From positions 620,001-684,000 of the forward strand of contig JAPEUQ010000005.1 in assembly GCA_027946365.1 (NCBI GenBank): a stretch of DNA of 64,000 nt, in the 5' to 3' direction. This DNA is from Kalmusia sp. IMI 367209. Its lineage: Eukaryota > Ascomycota > Dothideomycetes > Pleosporales > Didymosphaeriaceae. This document shows positions 45,469 to 56,708 of this stretch, one piece after another. Made by a program: the position numbers and the translations under genes. The notes beneath the pieces are model-generated. The model was given only the letters and a program-made list of their open reading frames with translations, was not told the origin of the DNA and ran no database searches. Position 1 is the first letter of the stretch. Each line of letters starts with the position of its first letter.

Positions 45469-46806
45469 CTACAACTGTGACCTCTCGCTCCGTTTAAGAA
45501 CTGCGTCCAAAGACGCGATAACTATGTTTGCCAGCTCAATAATTTCATCTTGGGAGACGGTGAATGGCGGCGCAATCAGGATTGCGTCCACAGCCGAGGA
45601 GCATACGTACACGGCCGCGCCGCGCTCGAAGCATTCATCAGCAACACGCTGCATCAGCACACCATGACCTATCTTCTCCCCTAATTTCCCAAAATCCACC
45701 GTTCGGAAGAGTCCCATTCCCCGCAGAGTACCGCCGCACTCTCTGAAGGTCGCAGGAAGACCTTCTTCCAGCGTCATTGCAAGCAAAGATCCCCTTCGTG
45801 AAACATTGTCGACAAGATTGTCCCTCTCGATCACCTGTTGAACAGCTAATGCCGCCGCGCACCCAATCGCATGGCCTTGGTACGTATGTCCGCTCACGAA
45901 CTTGTTAGCGCCCTTGGAGTATTTTTCGAAAACCTTGTATACGTTTTCATTGATCAAAACCCCGGAAAGTGGTTGGTAACCAGCTGCAAGGCCCTTCCCG
46001 ATAGTTTGCAAGTCTGGCGGGACTCCACCTAGACTCTGCCACGCATGATACGACCCAACCCGTCCCAAACCGCACATCACCTCGTCGAAAATTACCAATA
46101 TACCGTGACGACTACACAGCTCCTTGAGGCGAGGGAGATAGGTCGTAGTCGCGGGCACGGAACCGAGCGTCGCACCTCCCACCGGCTCAACGATGACTCC
46201 CGCCACGGTCTCCGGACCAAGTGAGTTGACCTTGTCTTCCAGTTCCACGATAAGACGATCCTCATATTCTTGCTCGGTCAAACCGGCGCCATCCGCATCA
46301 TAGAAACACCTGCTGACATGGTGGAAACTAGGACCCAGCATCTCTGTAAATGCTGCTCTCCTTTGCGGGTTGTTCCCAGCGGCAAGTGCACCTAGTGTAT
46401 TTCCATGATAGGCGTACATGCGGCCGATGAAATTCACGCGGCCCGGCTCTCCGTTATAGATGTGATATTGTCGAGTCATCTTGATGCTAGACTCAACAGC
46501 CTCAGAGCCCGAACTCAAGAAGGTGATGTGGGTGAAGGCGCCATCGCTTTTGTCGATGATGGTCCGGGCCAGGGCTTCCGCAGGGTCGGACGTAAAGAAC
46601 GAGGTATGCGCGAAAGCCATCTTGCGCGCTTGGCTTATGATGGCTTCGATAACATCTGCATGGCCATGGCCAACAGATGAGACGGCTGCCCCGCTACTTC
46701 CGTCTAATATTCTCTTCCCACTTTGGTCGATAAGGTAAATACCTTCGCCCCGAACTGCGGTAGGATAGGTCTTTTCTAACGAACGATGGAAGACGGCTGA
46801 CTCCAT
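45469..46806 (-). CDS. Class III PLP-dependent aminotransferase
   Basis: Single-exon enzyme of 445 residues in the omega/class III aminotransferase family (ornithine, GABA, beta-alanine and adenosylmethionine-8-amino-7-oxononanoate aminotransferases). Signatures: SSGSEAVESSIKMTRQYH (phosphate binding), YHGNTLGALAAG, VIVEPVGGA, LVIFDEVMCGLGRVG (Asp that pairs with the pyridine nitrogen), and the Schiff-base Lys271 in TIGKGLAAGYQPLSGV. The start at 46806 (MESAVFHRSLEKTYP) fits the family. It is convergent with the sugar transporter, with 227 bp between the stops. The amine substrate is not predictable from sequence. Confidence 0.94.
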   Translation of the reverse strand: MESAVFHRSLEKTYPTAVRGEGIYLIDQSGKRILDGSSGAAVSSVGHGHADVIEAIISQARKMAFAHTSFFTSDPAEALARTIIDKSDGAFTHITFLSSGSEAVESSIKMTRQYHIYNGEPGRVNFIGRMYAYHGNTLGALAAGNNPQRRAAFTEMLGPSFHHVSRCFYDADGAGLTEQEYEDRLIVELEDKVNSLGPETVAGVIVEPVGGATLGSVPATTTYLPRLKELCSRHGILVIFDEVMCGLGRVGSYHAWQSLGGVPPDLQTIGKGLAAGYQPLSGVLINENVYKVFEKYSKGANKFVSGHTYQGHAIGCAAALAVQQVIERDNLVDNVSRRGSLLAMTLEEGLPATFRECGGTLRGMGLFRTVDFGKLGEKIGHGVLMQRVADECFERGAAVYVCSSAVDAILIAPPFTVSQDEIIELANIVIASLDAVLKRSERSQL

Positions 46807-47695
46807 GGTGTAAAGTAGTAGGATTTGTGAAGAATATCTTGAAAAGGGAGCTAGAGAGATATTGTTGCAGCTTGGGATTCATTGACTATTCAAGTTCGAA
46901 GAGAGCGTCAGGCGATGTCCTTTTCACGACAGAATAGATAGTTATCACTGAACTTGACCTGCGTTGACTATAATCGATCTTCCCGAGCGCTAATCACTTA
47001 CATCCAGGTGCTTTTCTGGTTGAGTTTAGGCGAGCTCGTAAGCGACTCGAACTTCCCAAAGTGGAGGTCATGCATGCACCAGCGGATTGTGCTTTAGTGG
47101 AAGACAATCCCTACTGGTCGAAGATGGTCAAGATATTAAACCATTGAGTTGTTATGTTTAACGTAGCCATCTAAGTCGCGCAGGAATTGACTGACTCGGC
47201 CGTGGATTGCGACGTAGGTTGGCATAAAAGTGGAGCATTCTAAACTCTGCTGGTGTTTCGGTGGCAAGTTCCACTAGCGACACGAACTGTCATATGCGGT
47301 AAGGTACATATTAGAAGTGGAGCTTCGCGTCGGTGAGCGTTTGTAAGCGGCGAAGTCCGCACATTATTCGACGACGAAAGAGTATGTAATCCCAACGGCG
47401 AGATGCCCATAACAAGTTAATTTCGGACTGCAGTGTGAAGCATATGCACCCACATAGAACCCCCTGGCTATTCTACAGACTATATATCTTTATTTTCCCG
47501 AACCAGGCGTACACAAAGTACTCATCGCGAATCGCGGTGAGGTTGCCGTACGGCTGATCAAGTCTTGTAAAAAGAAATTTCTTGCTACTTCGCTAAGAAC
47601 ATCTTGAGGGCTGACAAGCACACAGCCAGTCTTTGACCCAAACACGATCGACTAGGAACATGTGGTCTTTACTATCGTATGAACATTAAAGGTGT
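46807..47695. other. Intergenic region, no gene seen
   Basis: 889 bp with the aminotransferase promoter on the left and the 3' flank of the second Zn2Cys6 gene on the right. No repeat or RNA gene recognised. Confidence 0.5.
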
Positions 47696-48059
47696 TCAGC
47701 AAATGAACAAAGCCTGTTCTCTGACTACATCTTTCGCAAATGCGCTTTCCCAAAGAGCGTCGAAGGCAGCTGTCATAGCTTCTCGTGTCTTTGAGGGGTA
47801 CTCAGTAGTTAGTTGACAGCTTCTCAATCGGATCCTTCCACGTAATCCAGGGTCGTTAGCTGCACACGCGGCAACATAAAGCGGCATGGATAAAGAGGAG
47901 TCTGGTCCACAGCCCAGCGGTAGGGACTCCATAATTTCTATCAGTATGAGCAATGACGATCGTACTCGTAAAGAGTCACGGGAGTCTTTAAAGACGCGAC
48001 ATTGTAGTAGGAGGATTGCAGTCCAGTAGTAGCACTGCCCCACTGTTTCCAGGTGTTGC

Positions 48060-48122
<63 letters not shown>

Positions 48123-49477
48123 ATTTGCACTTCGACATCATTACTCAAATGCTGCCGAGCTGACATCGCGAGATCTGTTTCCAATGCATGTGCTTGTGAC
48201 ATAATTGTCCCTGAAGGAATACCAGTAGCCATATCTGTTGATAAACAAGAGATTCTTGCTAAGTAAATGATTAACCAGTGAGGGCAGCCAGTAGTTTCTT
48301 GAAAAGTCGGGCAAAACCCAGTAATCCGATCATCCGCACTATAAAACCAGAAATTGAGTGGTAGGAAGGGCCGACGATGCCAGAAAATAGAGCTCAAAAC
48401 GTCAATGATAGTCATTCGTTGTACGAGAATGGTACCAATGGGAGTCGTTGGTTGTCCCGATTCGTAACCGAGTTCCTTAAAAAGATGGAGCCCACCTATG
48501 ATATGGTGTTGAATGCCAGTTCCTGCGGAAACAATTTCGACCGTGATTTGAAGCAGAATAGTGGCTAGTAAATCTCTTTTGAGAGTTGAAACTTCGCCGT
48601 CCTCACCACGGGTGACAGCACTAGAAACAGACGGTAGACTGCTGCGTATTGTAGCTAGAGCTCGAGCTTGTCTTTCAACTGCTAATGAGATCGGGGCTCT
48701 TCCTCGGAGATGCATGTAGATTGTTGCAATAGAAAGTATCGTGTCCATCAACACTGGAGAAGACAAAGCAAGGACTGCTAGTTGTCGGTAACCATTCTGC
48801 ATGCCACCATACGCAGGTAGAATGAGAGACACAGAGCGGACAACTACAACAACATCAGTAGGAGCTCAGACCCTGAAATGTCCTTATCGTACAGTAAAGA
48901 TAAGCTATGTCATCGCCGACAGCGCGAGTGAGCGAGGCACACAACCCCTGAAGCACGGTATCGTTGAACGTCCGAAATCTGGGGCTTGGTGCTCGAGACT
49001 CAACAATGGGAAGATCGTCATCTTCGGATGCTTCGTGGTCCTGGGGGGAAGACTGTACGAGACTATGCCGGCCAGGCAAAGGGTGGTGGAAATCTGAACA
49101 TTTGGCAGTTGATAGATGTGCATCATTATCTAACGTAGTATATTGTGATACATGTTGCTCTTCGATTTGTTGGACACGGTCAGGGGTAGTCCAGATGGTG
49201 GAGGGCGATTCAAGGTGACTCGGTCTTGGCCTGTCGTGAGCACCATTTGGAACAGTCAATACCCGCTTACGGGGGAGACGGTCACGAATTGCCCATCGTA
49301 ATTTGCGCTGATAATTACACTCGACGCCGCGGCGAATGCATCTTCCACAGCGTGGCTGTAGCTCATCACACTTTCGGTGTTGCTGGCGGCACGCAAGGCA
49401 GCCTTTGTCAATTGGCATAGGAATTCGGCCTGAGTGTTTTGGGAAGACTGACCTCGTCTGGACCGTCTTTGCTCCAT
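47696..49477 (-). CDS. Zn(II)2Cys6 transcription factor with polyglutamine tract
   Basis: Nuclear regulator, 560 residues. Exons 49477-49453, 49402-48893 and 48843-47696. The 25-nt first exon is needed: it joins MEQRRSRRG to CLACRQQHRKCDE and gives the usual zinc cluster with Cys10, 13, 20, 27, 30 and 37. Without it an internal ATG at 49418 would give an atypical N-terminus. The 49-nt second intron has a good TACTGAT branch site. The middle and C-terminal parts match the Fungal_trans_2-type helical region (LATILLQITVEIVSAG, HHIIGGLHLFKELG, DVLSSIFWHRRPFLPL). A run of 22 Gln encoded almost purely by CAA interrupts the helical region. Targets are unknown; it lies next to the aminotransferase gene and could belong to the same cluster. 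Confidence 0.9.
48056..48121 (-). repeat. CAA trinucleotide repeat encoding polyglutamine
   Basis: Twenty pure CAA codons followed by CAG and CAA in the coding sequence of the Zn2Cys6 factor. Purity of the tract implies replication slippage and likely length variation among strains. Confidence 0.95.
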
Positions 49478-49625
49478 ACTAATCTAGTGTTACATAGAAG
49501 GTAAGTTGAAGGAGAGGTCGAGGTCGTGAGATAACCGAGATCTAGCCGCACAGACCACCACTTTGACGTATGATGGCGATTCAAGTACCCTCCATCAAAT
49601 AGTCTCTTTCACCACGCTTTGTATC

Positions 49626-49859
49626 ATGCCTACCTCATCTGAATCATTCCTAACTCGCCATAGATATTTGGCTCTCATTGGAACCTATGCTCTCGTCACT
49701 GGTGCCCTGTTTTTCCGTGTTTCGCGTCAGCCTTATAGCCAGAGCATCAAATGGGAACAGTATGAGACAATTTTCAAAGGGACGACCTTAGGAGCTGTAC
49801 TTATAACCATTGGTATAGGGGGTTTTAAAAGAAGGAATGAGGGGGGTGTGCATTTGTAG
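49626..49859 (+). CDS. Small membrane protein, hypothetical
   Basis: A 77-residue frame from ATG 49626 with two hydrophobic segments, about residues 13-28 (LALIGTYALVTGALFF) and 51-64 (TTLGAVLITIGIGG), and a positively charged C-terminal loop (FKRRNEGG). The organisation resembles small mitochondrial or ER membrane proteins, but no family is recognised. An in-frame upstream extension to 49563 is possible. It is divergent from the Zn2Cys6 gene, 148 bp between starts. Confidence 0.5.
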   Translation: MPTSSESFLTRHRYLALIGTYALVTGALFFRVSRQPYSQSIKWEQYETIFKGTTLGAVLITIGIGGFKRRNEGGVHL

Positions 49860-50298
49860 GAACAGAGGACCACTGTTTCAAAACAGACAGAGACTCTATG
49901 GGAAGCAACGTAAACTTCGTCCACAGCGTTGATGTTACCTTTGCTAACCATATACAGCTTTGGTAACTCTCAAGATTGAGGCCACAAAGATGGTCTAGCT
50001 GATGGCGTGGGTTTACATTTATGGTCACCCGGAAGAGAAGGCAGCATTAGATTTGATGGGCGCATGCAACGACGCACGAAGGCCTTTCCCTCAGAATATG
50101 GCAGAGACTATGAATAAAGTATAGTTTTACATGTAAAGAATTAGTCACTTCACCTCACTGAAAGAAAAGAGTATCTGCTCACTGAAACCTACGCCCTCGT
50201 TTCTACTAGAAGGCAACAAGTGCGCGAGGGAGAAAGGAACAAAATAGATGACAGAGGTAAAAAGAAGCTGAATGTTGCGAATACCAGGATCGAGCATA
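49860..50298. other. Intergenic region before the tRNA gene
   Basis: 439 bp without open frames or repeats that I can support. Confidence 0.5.
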
Positions 50299-50370
50299 AG
50301 TGGTGGACCAGAATTGAACTGGCGACCTTCAGGACTGCAGCCCGCTGCTCTACCACTGAGCTACCACCAC
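50299..50370 (-). tRNA. tRNA-Cys (anticodon GCA)
   Basis: A 72-nt intronless cloverleaf reads on the minus strand. The acceptor stem GTGGTGG pairs with CCACCAC, discriminator T. D arm GCTC-AGTGGTA-GAGC. Anticodon loop CTGCAGT has GCA in the centre. T arm GCCAG-TTCAATT-CTGGT. The anticodon stem (GCGGG/CCTGA) has one G-T pair and a G27-A43 mismatch at its base, otherwise the fold is complete. The CCA end is not encoded. Confidence 0.88.
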
Positions 50371-50630
50371 GATATTGTTGGTAATGATTCTTTCCGAAAG
50401 AATAATATTAATACTTGGACCACGCAGAAATCAAAACAACTGATTGATAATGCAGAGAACATTGATCGTTTGGTCTGGCTGTTTGCACGGCAAACTCGCC
50501 CCATCGTTCAGCATCACGTAAAAGACAGCCATTATCACTTGGCAATGAGGAGCAGCAAGTGAGTCGACGCGATCCATGATAATAATCACAGAGCTTGAGC
50601 AAAAATGCTGCTTAATCATACGCAGGTGCA

Positions 50631-52259
50631 TTACGCCTGTTTGAAATACACAATGATAGCCTCGCTATCAGGGATTACAACCTCAACTACACCGCCTGTC
50701 ACCTTCAACGTCTTCTGCATCATCTCTCCGGACACTTTACCCATACCAACGTCGAACCGCCACTCTTGGTCCTGCCACTTGATCTCCTTCTTATTTACAT
50801 CCATGCCACCAGCTGCAGTGCCCTCGGGCGCATGCAGCCTCCCAATCCTCACCTCTTCCACGCCGCCCAGGCCCTGTAAACGCACCTTAACGGCTTTTCG
50901 AGACTCCTGGCCTGCAAAGTTACGCAGATTGACCAGCGCCACCTTCGAAATCTGGTCACCTTCATACATAGCGTACGCAGTGATGAAATTCGTATCGAGC
51001 GGCAGGTGCGCCACGCCCCTCGGTCCGCTTACGCTCTTCCCCAGAAAGTCAGCAACAAAAGGCATCGCATACCACGGGGCTTGCACCCTCGGCCCCGGCG
51101 TCGACAATCCAGCGCTCGGGATCCAAAGCGAGCGCTTCGCAACCGGGCGTTGGACCAGCGACACCCTCTGCACGCCATGGCTCATCGAGTACAGCATGAA
51201 GTTGACTGCCCACAGCGTGTTCGCGAACAGCGCGAATTCCTCTTTTGATACGCCCAGCGGTCCGCCCGTCTCGCTGAAAATATATCCGACTTTTTCCACG
51301 CCGCGAGTGTAATTAATGTGAGGCTGATACTTAGCGAATTGTTCCACGAGCTCAGCGTGATTAAGCAGATGGTCTTGCACGGTGCCATCCTTGCCATTGA
51401 ATTGATAGTAGTGCTCGGCCAGATACTTGACTCTCCCATCTTCATTTATGCCCGCGTTGAAGACACCTTTGGGAGTGTATGGTGCCGGAATCGAGCCCTG
51501 TGTGCCTTCAGATGCTGTGTCGAGAATCTCCCATATCTTTCCCTCGCCAATGGGGATGTCGGAGGCCGTTAGGTAGCCGGCGGCTTGGAGAGAATCCTGA
51601 ACTGCGTCTGCAGCGTCTATTTCGAAGAAGTTGATCTCGTTGCCGAGGGCAATGGCGTCGATGCGTGAGGCGTCGAGAACTTTGTAGACTTCGCGCATGA
51701 AGGCGAGGACGTTTGTTTTGTTGATTGCAGCGTGGGAATCTTTTTTCGCGTCAAGGGGAGCTTGGATGGAGAATTGCGCATCTTTGAAGCGGTTTCGAAG
51801 GGCATCGAACCAGTGTGGGCCTAAAATGAAGTGGTCGGCGGATGTGCAATTGTTGACGTCGTCGTTGGCGAGGCAGTCTGCCGGCTCTGTCTGTTTGGGA
51901 TTGTACTTAAAGATGTCACTGGTTGCTATTAGCCTTATCCTCTTTCTCAAATCAACTTCAACTTTTCTCTTCAGTATTTAAAACACATACCCACTCGTTC
52001 CTCCAATGCGAATCAAAGGCTTCTCACCTAGCCTTGCGCCCAATTCGGCGATCATATTATCAGAGAACTCGTTATCGTAACCGGGGAGAAACGCGTGCTC
52101 AAAACCCACACTAGGAAAGTTCGCAGGTACCTCGTACGCACTGACAGGCTTTGAGGTTGGTAATTGGACATTCTGAGTAGAAGTTACAGTTGCCTGCGCC
52201 GCAACATCGCGTGCAGCGAGCACCGCCAAAGCAAGCGGTAGACTTGACAAGGTAAACAT
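50631..52259 (-). CDS. Secreted GH79-family glycoside hydrolase (beta-glucuronidase/heparanase-like)
   Basis: Extracellular glycosidase acting on glucuronic-acid-containing glycans. Exons 52259-51991 and 51918-50631 give 518 residues. The N-terminus is a signal peptide (FTLSSLPLALAVLAARDVAA, cleavage probably after AxA near residue 21). The catalytic (beta/alpha)8 part shows IRIGGTSGD across the intron, the acid/base Glu184 in ALGNEINFFEID and the nucleophile Glu306 in GYIFSETGGP. The C-terminal beta domain of fungal GH79 enzymes is present (WYAMPFVADFLG, ALVNLRNF). ATG 52259 was chosen because it places the signal peptide at the N-terminus; an upstream in-frame ATG near 52310 would bury it. 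Confidence 0.93.
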
Positions 52260-52828
52260 GATGGGGATGTATGTGATAAGGACTGGATGTCGATTCAGGT
52301 CTCCCATCAATTTTGTTTGGATGTGCGCCGGCTATTCATACATTCTTTAAACACCCTTCAGGCGTACCAGGAGTAGTACGTCCAATCCCAGAACTACACA
52401 GCCACCGCTGCATTACCCACTCGCCGCAGGAGTCTATACGTTACCATATGTGAATAGTCGCTGATGGATGCCTAACCCCCAACGATCCCCGATGATTCAT
52501 CATACCCTGGACCATAGCTTTTATTTCACGTCCACATGTGTACCCGGGTCTTCGCAGTGTAGCCAAACTCGGCTAGCGCGATTCGTATGAACCTTGTCTG
52601 CCGACCGTCAGCGACCATCCGGAACATAATTATAGAACATTAGCAAAACTCCGGGAGTAAGTGCTTTATTCTGCAAATTAATTGCTCGCGGTTGAATCCT
52701 TACCCAGGCACATAGCGTTCGTTTAGCATCGCGTCAGAGGAACAACAAAATGATCATGGTATCTTTTTACTTAAAAGCTTCAAAATTTCACTCCCTTTTA
52801 CACCATCAAATGCAGCATACACTATACC
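52260..52828. other. Intergenic region upstream of the GH79 gene
   Basis: 569 bp with the GH79 promoter and the 3' flank of the Rrp12 gene. Nothing else recognised. Confidence 0.5.
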
Positions 52829-55800
52829 CTACCGTGACTTCATCCACTTCCCAGCGCTCCCCTTCCCTCTCGGACTCTTCCCCTTCTCAACTCTCCCATT
52901 TGCGCCACCACCCTGTCCACCTCTCACTTTCTGCATGCCCAAACCCCTCCGCTGGTTTTGAGCTCCACCTCTACCTCTCCCCATGCCGCTCCCTGACTTC
53001 GCACTCCTAGCCTCCTTCTCATCCTCGCTATCAACATCCATCTCATCTTCATCTTTTCTCTTCTTATTGCTGAATTTGAATTTGCCTTTCTGTCCACGCT
53101 GTGCAGCATCACGACCGCGGATAGCATCGACATAAGCGTTGATACCGGCTTCGAGAGAAATAGAGTTATCGTCGATATCCATGAGGACATCGCCTTGGTC
53201 GTCCGTAGCGGCTTGACGCTTGCCTCCCTTCTTCCGAGCGCTAGAGTCGTCTTCGGAGTCGGAGTTGCCGAGGATGAGCTTACCGTCCTCATTTGTGCGC
53301 GCCTTGGTCTTCTTCTGGGGCACTTCTCTTCGGCGTAGAGGCTTTGTCGAAGAAATGTTTCCAAGCGCGCGCTTAGAGAGCAGATCCAGTGGTTCGTCTT
53401 CGTCTTCGACAATGTATGTCTCGCCACCCTTAGCCTTGCCTTGCCGTTGCTTACTCTGACTTTTGATAAACTCGTCTTCCGAATCTCCTTCGCTTTCGCT
53501 CTCACTGCCATACACAGCTTGATCGTACTCGCTCTCGAATCTGCCTTTTGGCTTCTCTTCCGGCTCCTCTCCATCCTCGTTTCCTTGTTGTTTCTTCTTT
53601 TTGCGGTGTTCGCGCGTCTTTCTGATATTGGTGATGAGTTTGCGATCCTCCGCTGGACAGGCTCTCTCCACTTCCTCGACCCCAAATTTGCGGATCATGC
53701 GCTCTACAATATGCTTGACCTTTGCCTTGAAGTGCGCCTTGTGTTCGTGGCTCCAGACAAGTAGGTTCGAGAGCAATGTGTTGAGGCGGGGCTTGACCAG
53801 TGACTCCGGCAATGAGATGACCTCTACTTTCACGAAGCCCAGCACACTTCGTACAATCTCGCGATTTGGATTCTGCAGGAAAATATCCATGATCTCAAGC
53901 AGATTCTGTACTGTCTCTTTCGACACCCTAGTATGAAACTCAAAAAGTATACGAGTAACGGCAGTGATGGAAGCGGAAATCATATGTGGAGTGGAGGCTG
54001 CGAGACCAGCTGAGACCATGGTGAAAAATTCTTCGAGAGATGCCTCCACAGAAGGTGCATCCGCAGGCATATTGGGAACTTTGTTCTGTAACACCGTTCC
54101 ACCTAAGGCCATCTTCTCACCCATTGCAACGAGCAGTTCGTAGGCCGCTTCTCGCGCTTTCTCGTTCACTTCTTTGGCTGAAATGACAACTTCGGAGAGA
54201 ACAGATGGAATGAAGTGAAGATCAGTCTGAGGAAGGTAATCCAAGATTTGTGAAAGAGCCAATAGCCGATCTCTACGTGCAGGCCCGGAAGCTTGCTCTG
54301 TACTTTGCAGGAGCAGTTGCTGGAGCTCGCCATTTCGTTCTTGCAACGCAGCTTTGCCGGTCTCTGATTCCCCGAGCCTCGGAATAAGCTTGTAAGCCTT
54401 CTTCTGCAGCTGTGGGTCTTCTTTCTTGTTGATCATTATAGAAGCCATCCTGAAGAGAGAAGGATAGCTATCGCGTGGAAGGTATGGCGCAATAGTGATA
54501 ATGAGATCCATAAGAGTGTGACTCATTGGAGGCATCTTGCTCTGATTCTTATCCTGCTTTTGCTTGTCTGCCTGCGTCTGAGGGCCAGACTCTGGTAAGA
54601 CTGCTTCAAGGTTGGTGGCAACTCGTTCAAAGGTATCCATAAGTTCCTGTAACATCGTAAGTAAAGAAACATTTGAACGTGAATAGTGACTCACTTTCTC
54701 AGGAATAATGCTCAAGAAAGCATTTATGGTCCTGAGGATAGTGCCACGGTACTGCGGAAGCGTCTGACTGTAAACATTGAACAACACTGCAAGCATGTTA
54801 CTTGCAAAACTAGCCAGATGCTCCAAATTCTTCTTAGCTTGTGCCTTCGATATTCGTGCCTGTGCAACAAGATCTTCTTCGCCATCTAGCTCTACAATAG
54901 CTTTGTTGCCATCGACAAGGTTCTGCAAAGCCCTGCAGACGTCTGTTCGTAGATCTGCTTGGCTGTACAGTAAATTTGCTAGCATTTCAGCAAGGCTTTG
55001 GTCGAATGCTTCCATAAGGTCAACCGGCAGATCGCAATAACCAGGCAAAGTGGACCAGATTTGCTGAACAAGTGTCTCGAAGACCTTGATCTCCATTGTC
55101 TTCTCCCGGTTGCTGTGCTCTAGGACCTTTTGGAAGAGGACCTCGCTAAGTGGCACCATCTCTTGCCTGAAATGTGCCAATTTAGTATTGTGCACGGAAT
55201 CCCGAAGAAGGGGAAGCATCCAAACTCTGCCTGTTTGACCAGGCGGTGGCTTCGGTAGGTTCAGAGGCAATACCTCTAGCACAACATCGGGTCCCATCGC
55301 GCCGATCGCTTTGAAAATGACGGCATCCGCCTCTTTCTTTCCCGCAAAAGATTCATTACTTCTTAGTTCTCCAACCGTCTTGAGCACAGGCTTGAGAATG
55401 GACTCCGAGCGCCAGCGCAGCGCTTCGAACAAAGCGCACAGCATGCTGAATACCTCCATCCAAGCAGCCTGATACTTGACGCTTAACAGATTTTGCGCAG
55501 ATCGCGCAATTTTCTCCAATATTTTCTCGTCATAAATCGAAGGCTCCAATATAACGCTGTCGGGTATAATATTTGCGAAGAAAGAAATCAGACATTCAGA
55601 AGCAGAAACGCGGATGTTATGGGACGGCGACTCAAGGAAAGCGGCCACCATGTTGAAGAGTTCAGGGAGTTTTGCAAAGGTGTCTTCGGGTTCAACTAGA
55701 GCGGAGACCTCGTATCCTCTCGATATGACGGCTATCCACGGAGGAAGCAGCTGTGTGTCATTCTTTGAAGGCTGAAGCTCCGAGATGACTTCGAGGAGAC

Positions 55801-56708
55801 GGGGCAGCTTCGCCGAAGAGACATCGTCAGTCATGCCAACGAAAATAAGCTCAAAAATCTCAAAGGCGGCCATGGTTAGATACTCGCTGGTGGACCTCGA
55901 GATGTTTAGTAGGAGCTCGCAAAGAACATCGATCTTCCTGCTCGGCCAGCCACCAGCCGAGTTCGCAATTGTCTTGATCAGTTGCAGCGCATGCATGAGA
56001 TCCGGCTCTTTGCTCTGATCGCCCTGCCGCCTCTTCTGGTTTTGCGACTTGCTCGCTGCCTGAGCAATATCCTTTAGCATCTTGAGCGCGGTCTCCGCAC
56101 ACATGTCGGCAGCGGGATGGTCTAGGGACGGACTCGGTGGGGCATTGTTAAGCACTTTCGCAAGAGCATCCTGTGCTCTCTTCCGCACTTTCGGTCTGTG
56201 ATCCACGGCTATCTGTAGCAGTCCAGCGACAGCGGCCCGTGGGCCAACCTGCGTCTGCGGCAGCTCCCAGGCTCGCGCATCTTGGACAACGAGCAACGAT
56301 TCGAGACAGCCTATCGATGACCGGAGGAGCGGTGCTTCGGCATCGCGGTGTGTAAGGGCAGGCGCAAGACTTGGGAGAATGCCCCGAGAATTTGGATCGC
56401 AGCAGCGGCGCTGGGACGTGTGGAGTGACTAGGTCGAGGAGATATATGACCGATGTCGCTGTCTCTTTATTCGCTATGCCTTCGTTTGATACCTGCCGTC
56501 CCAAGAGTGCAAGGAGCGCAGCGAAATAGGCCGTCGGCGTAGGGTCTGAGTTCTGCTGCTTAAGCGTGTCTTCGATTGCAGCGAGCACAACAGCATTCTA
56601 TGAATATTAGTGACGAACGTCGCGTTTTTTTTTTTACGTGCACACCTGATGCTGATTATGGGCTTTTGGCGAGTCCCGCACCTTGCTCAATCTCTCTTCA
56701 AGCGACAT
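52829..56708 (-). CDS. RRP12: Rrp12-like ribosome biogenesis HEAT-repeat protein (one +1 frameshift in this sequence)
   Basis: Nucleolar/nuclear export factor for pre-40S and pre-60S particles (NUC173 domain). Exons 56708-56646, 56597-54695 and 54646-52829. Exon 2 changes frame at the CCCC run 56382-56385: before it the frame reads HVPAPLLRSKFSG, after it ILPSLAPALTHRDAEAPLLR, which is continuous in the family. Exon 2 is one base too long for a clean join, so one extra base fits exactly; the corrected protein is about 1260 residues. The 48-nt last intron (GTGAGT..TTACAG) is a multiple of three without stops and could be mistaken for coding sequence. HEAT-like helices fill most of the protein. 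The tail is acidic, then Lys-rich, ending in an RGG-like Gly/Arg segment (GMGRGRGGAQNQRRG). Confidence 0.92.

Noticed and set aside
48855..49418. Start of the second Zn2Cys6 gene at the internal ATG 49418
   Set aside because: A 25-nt upstream exon joined by a good 50-nt intron gives the canonical RRSRRGCLACRQQH start.
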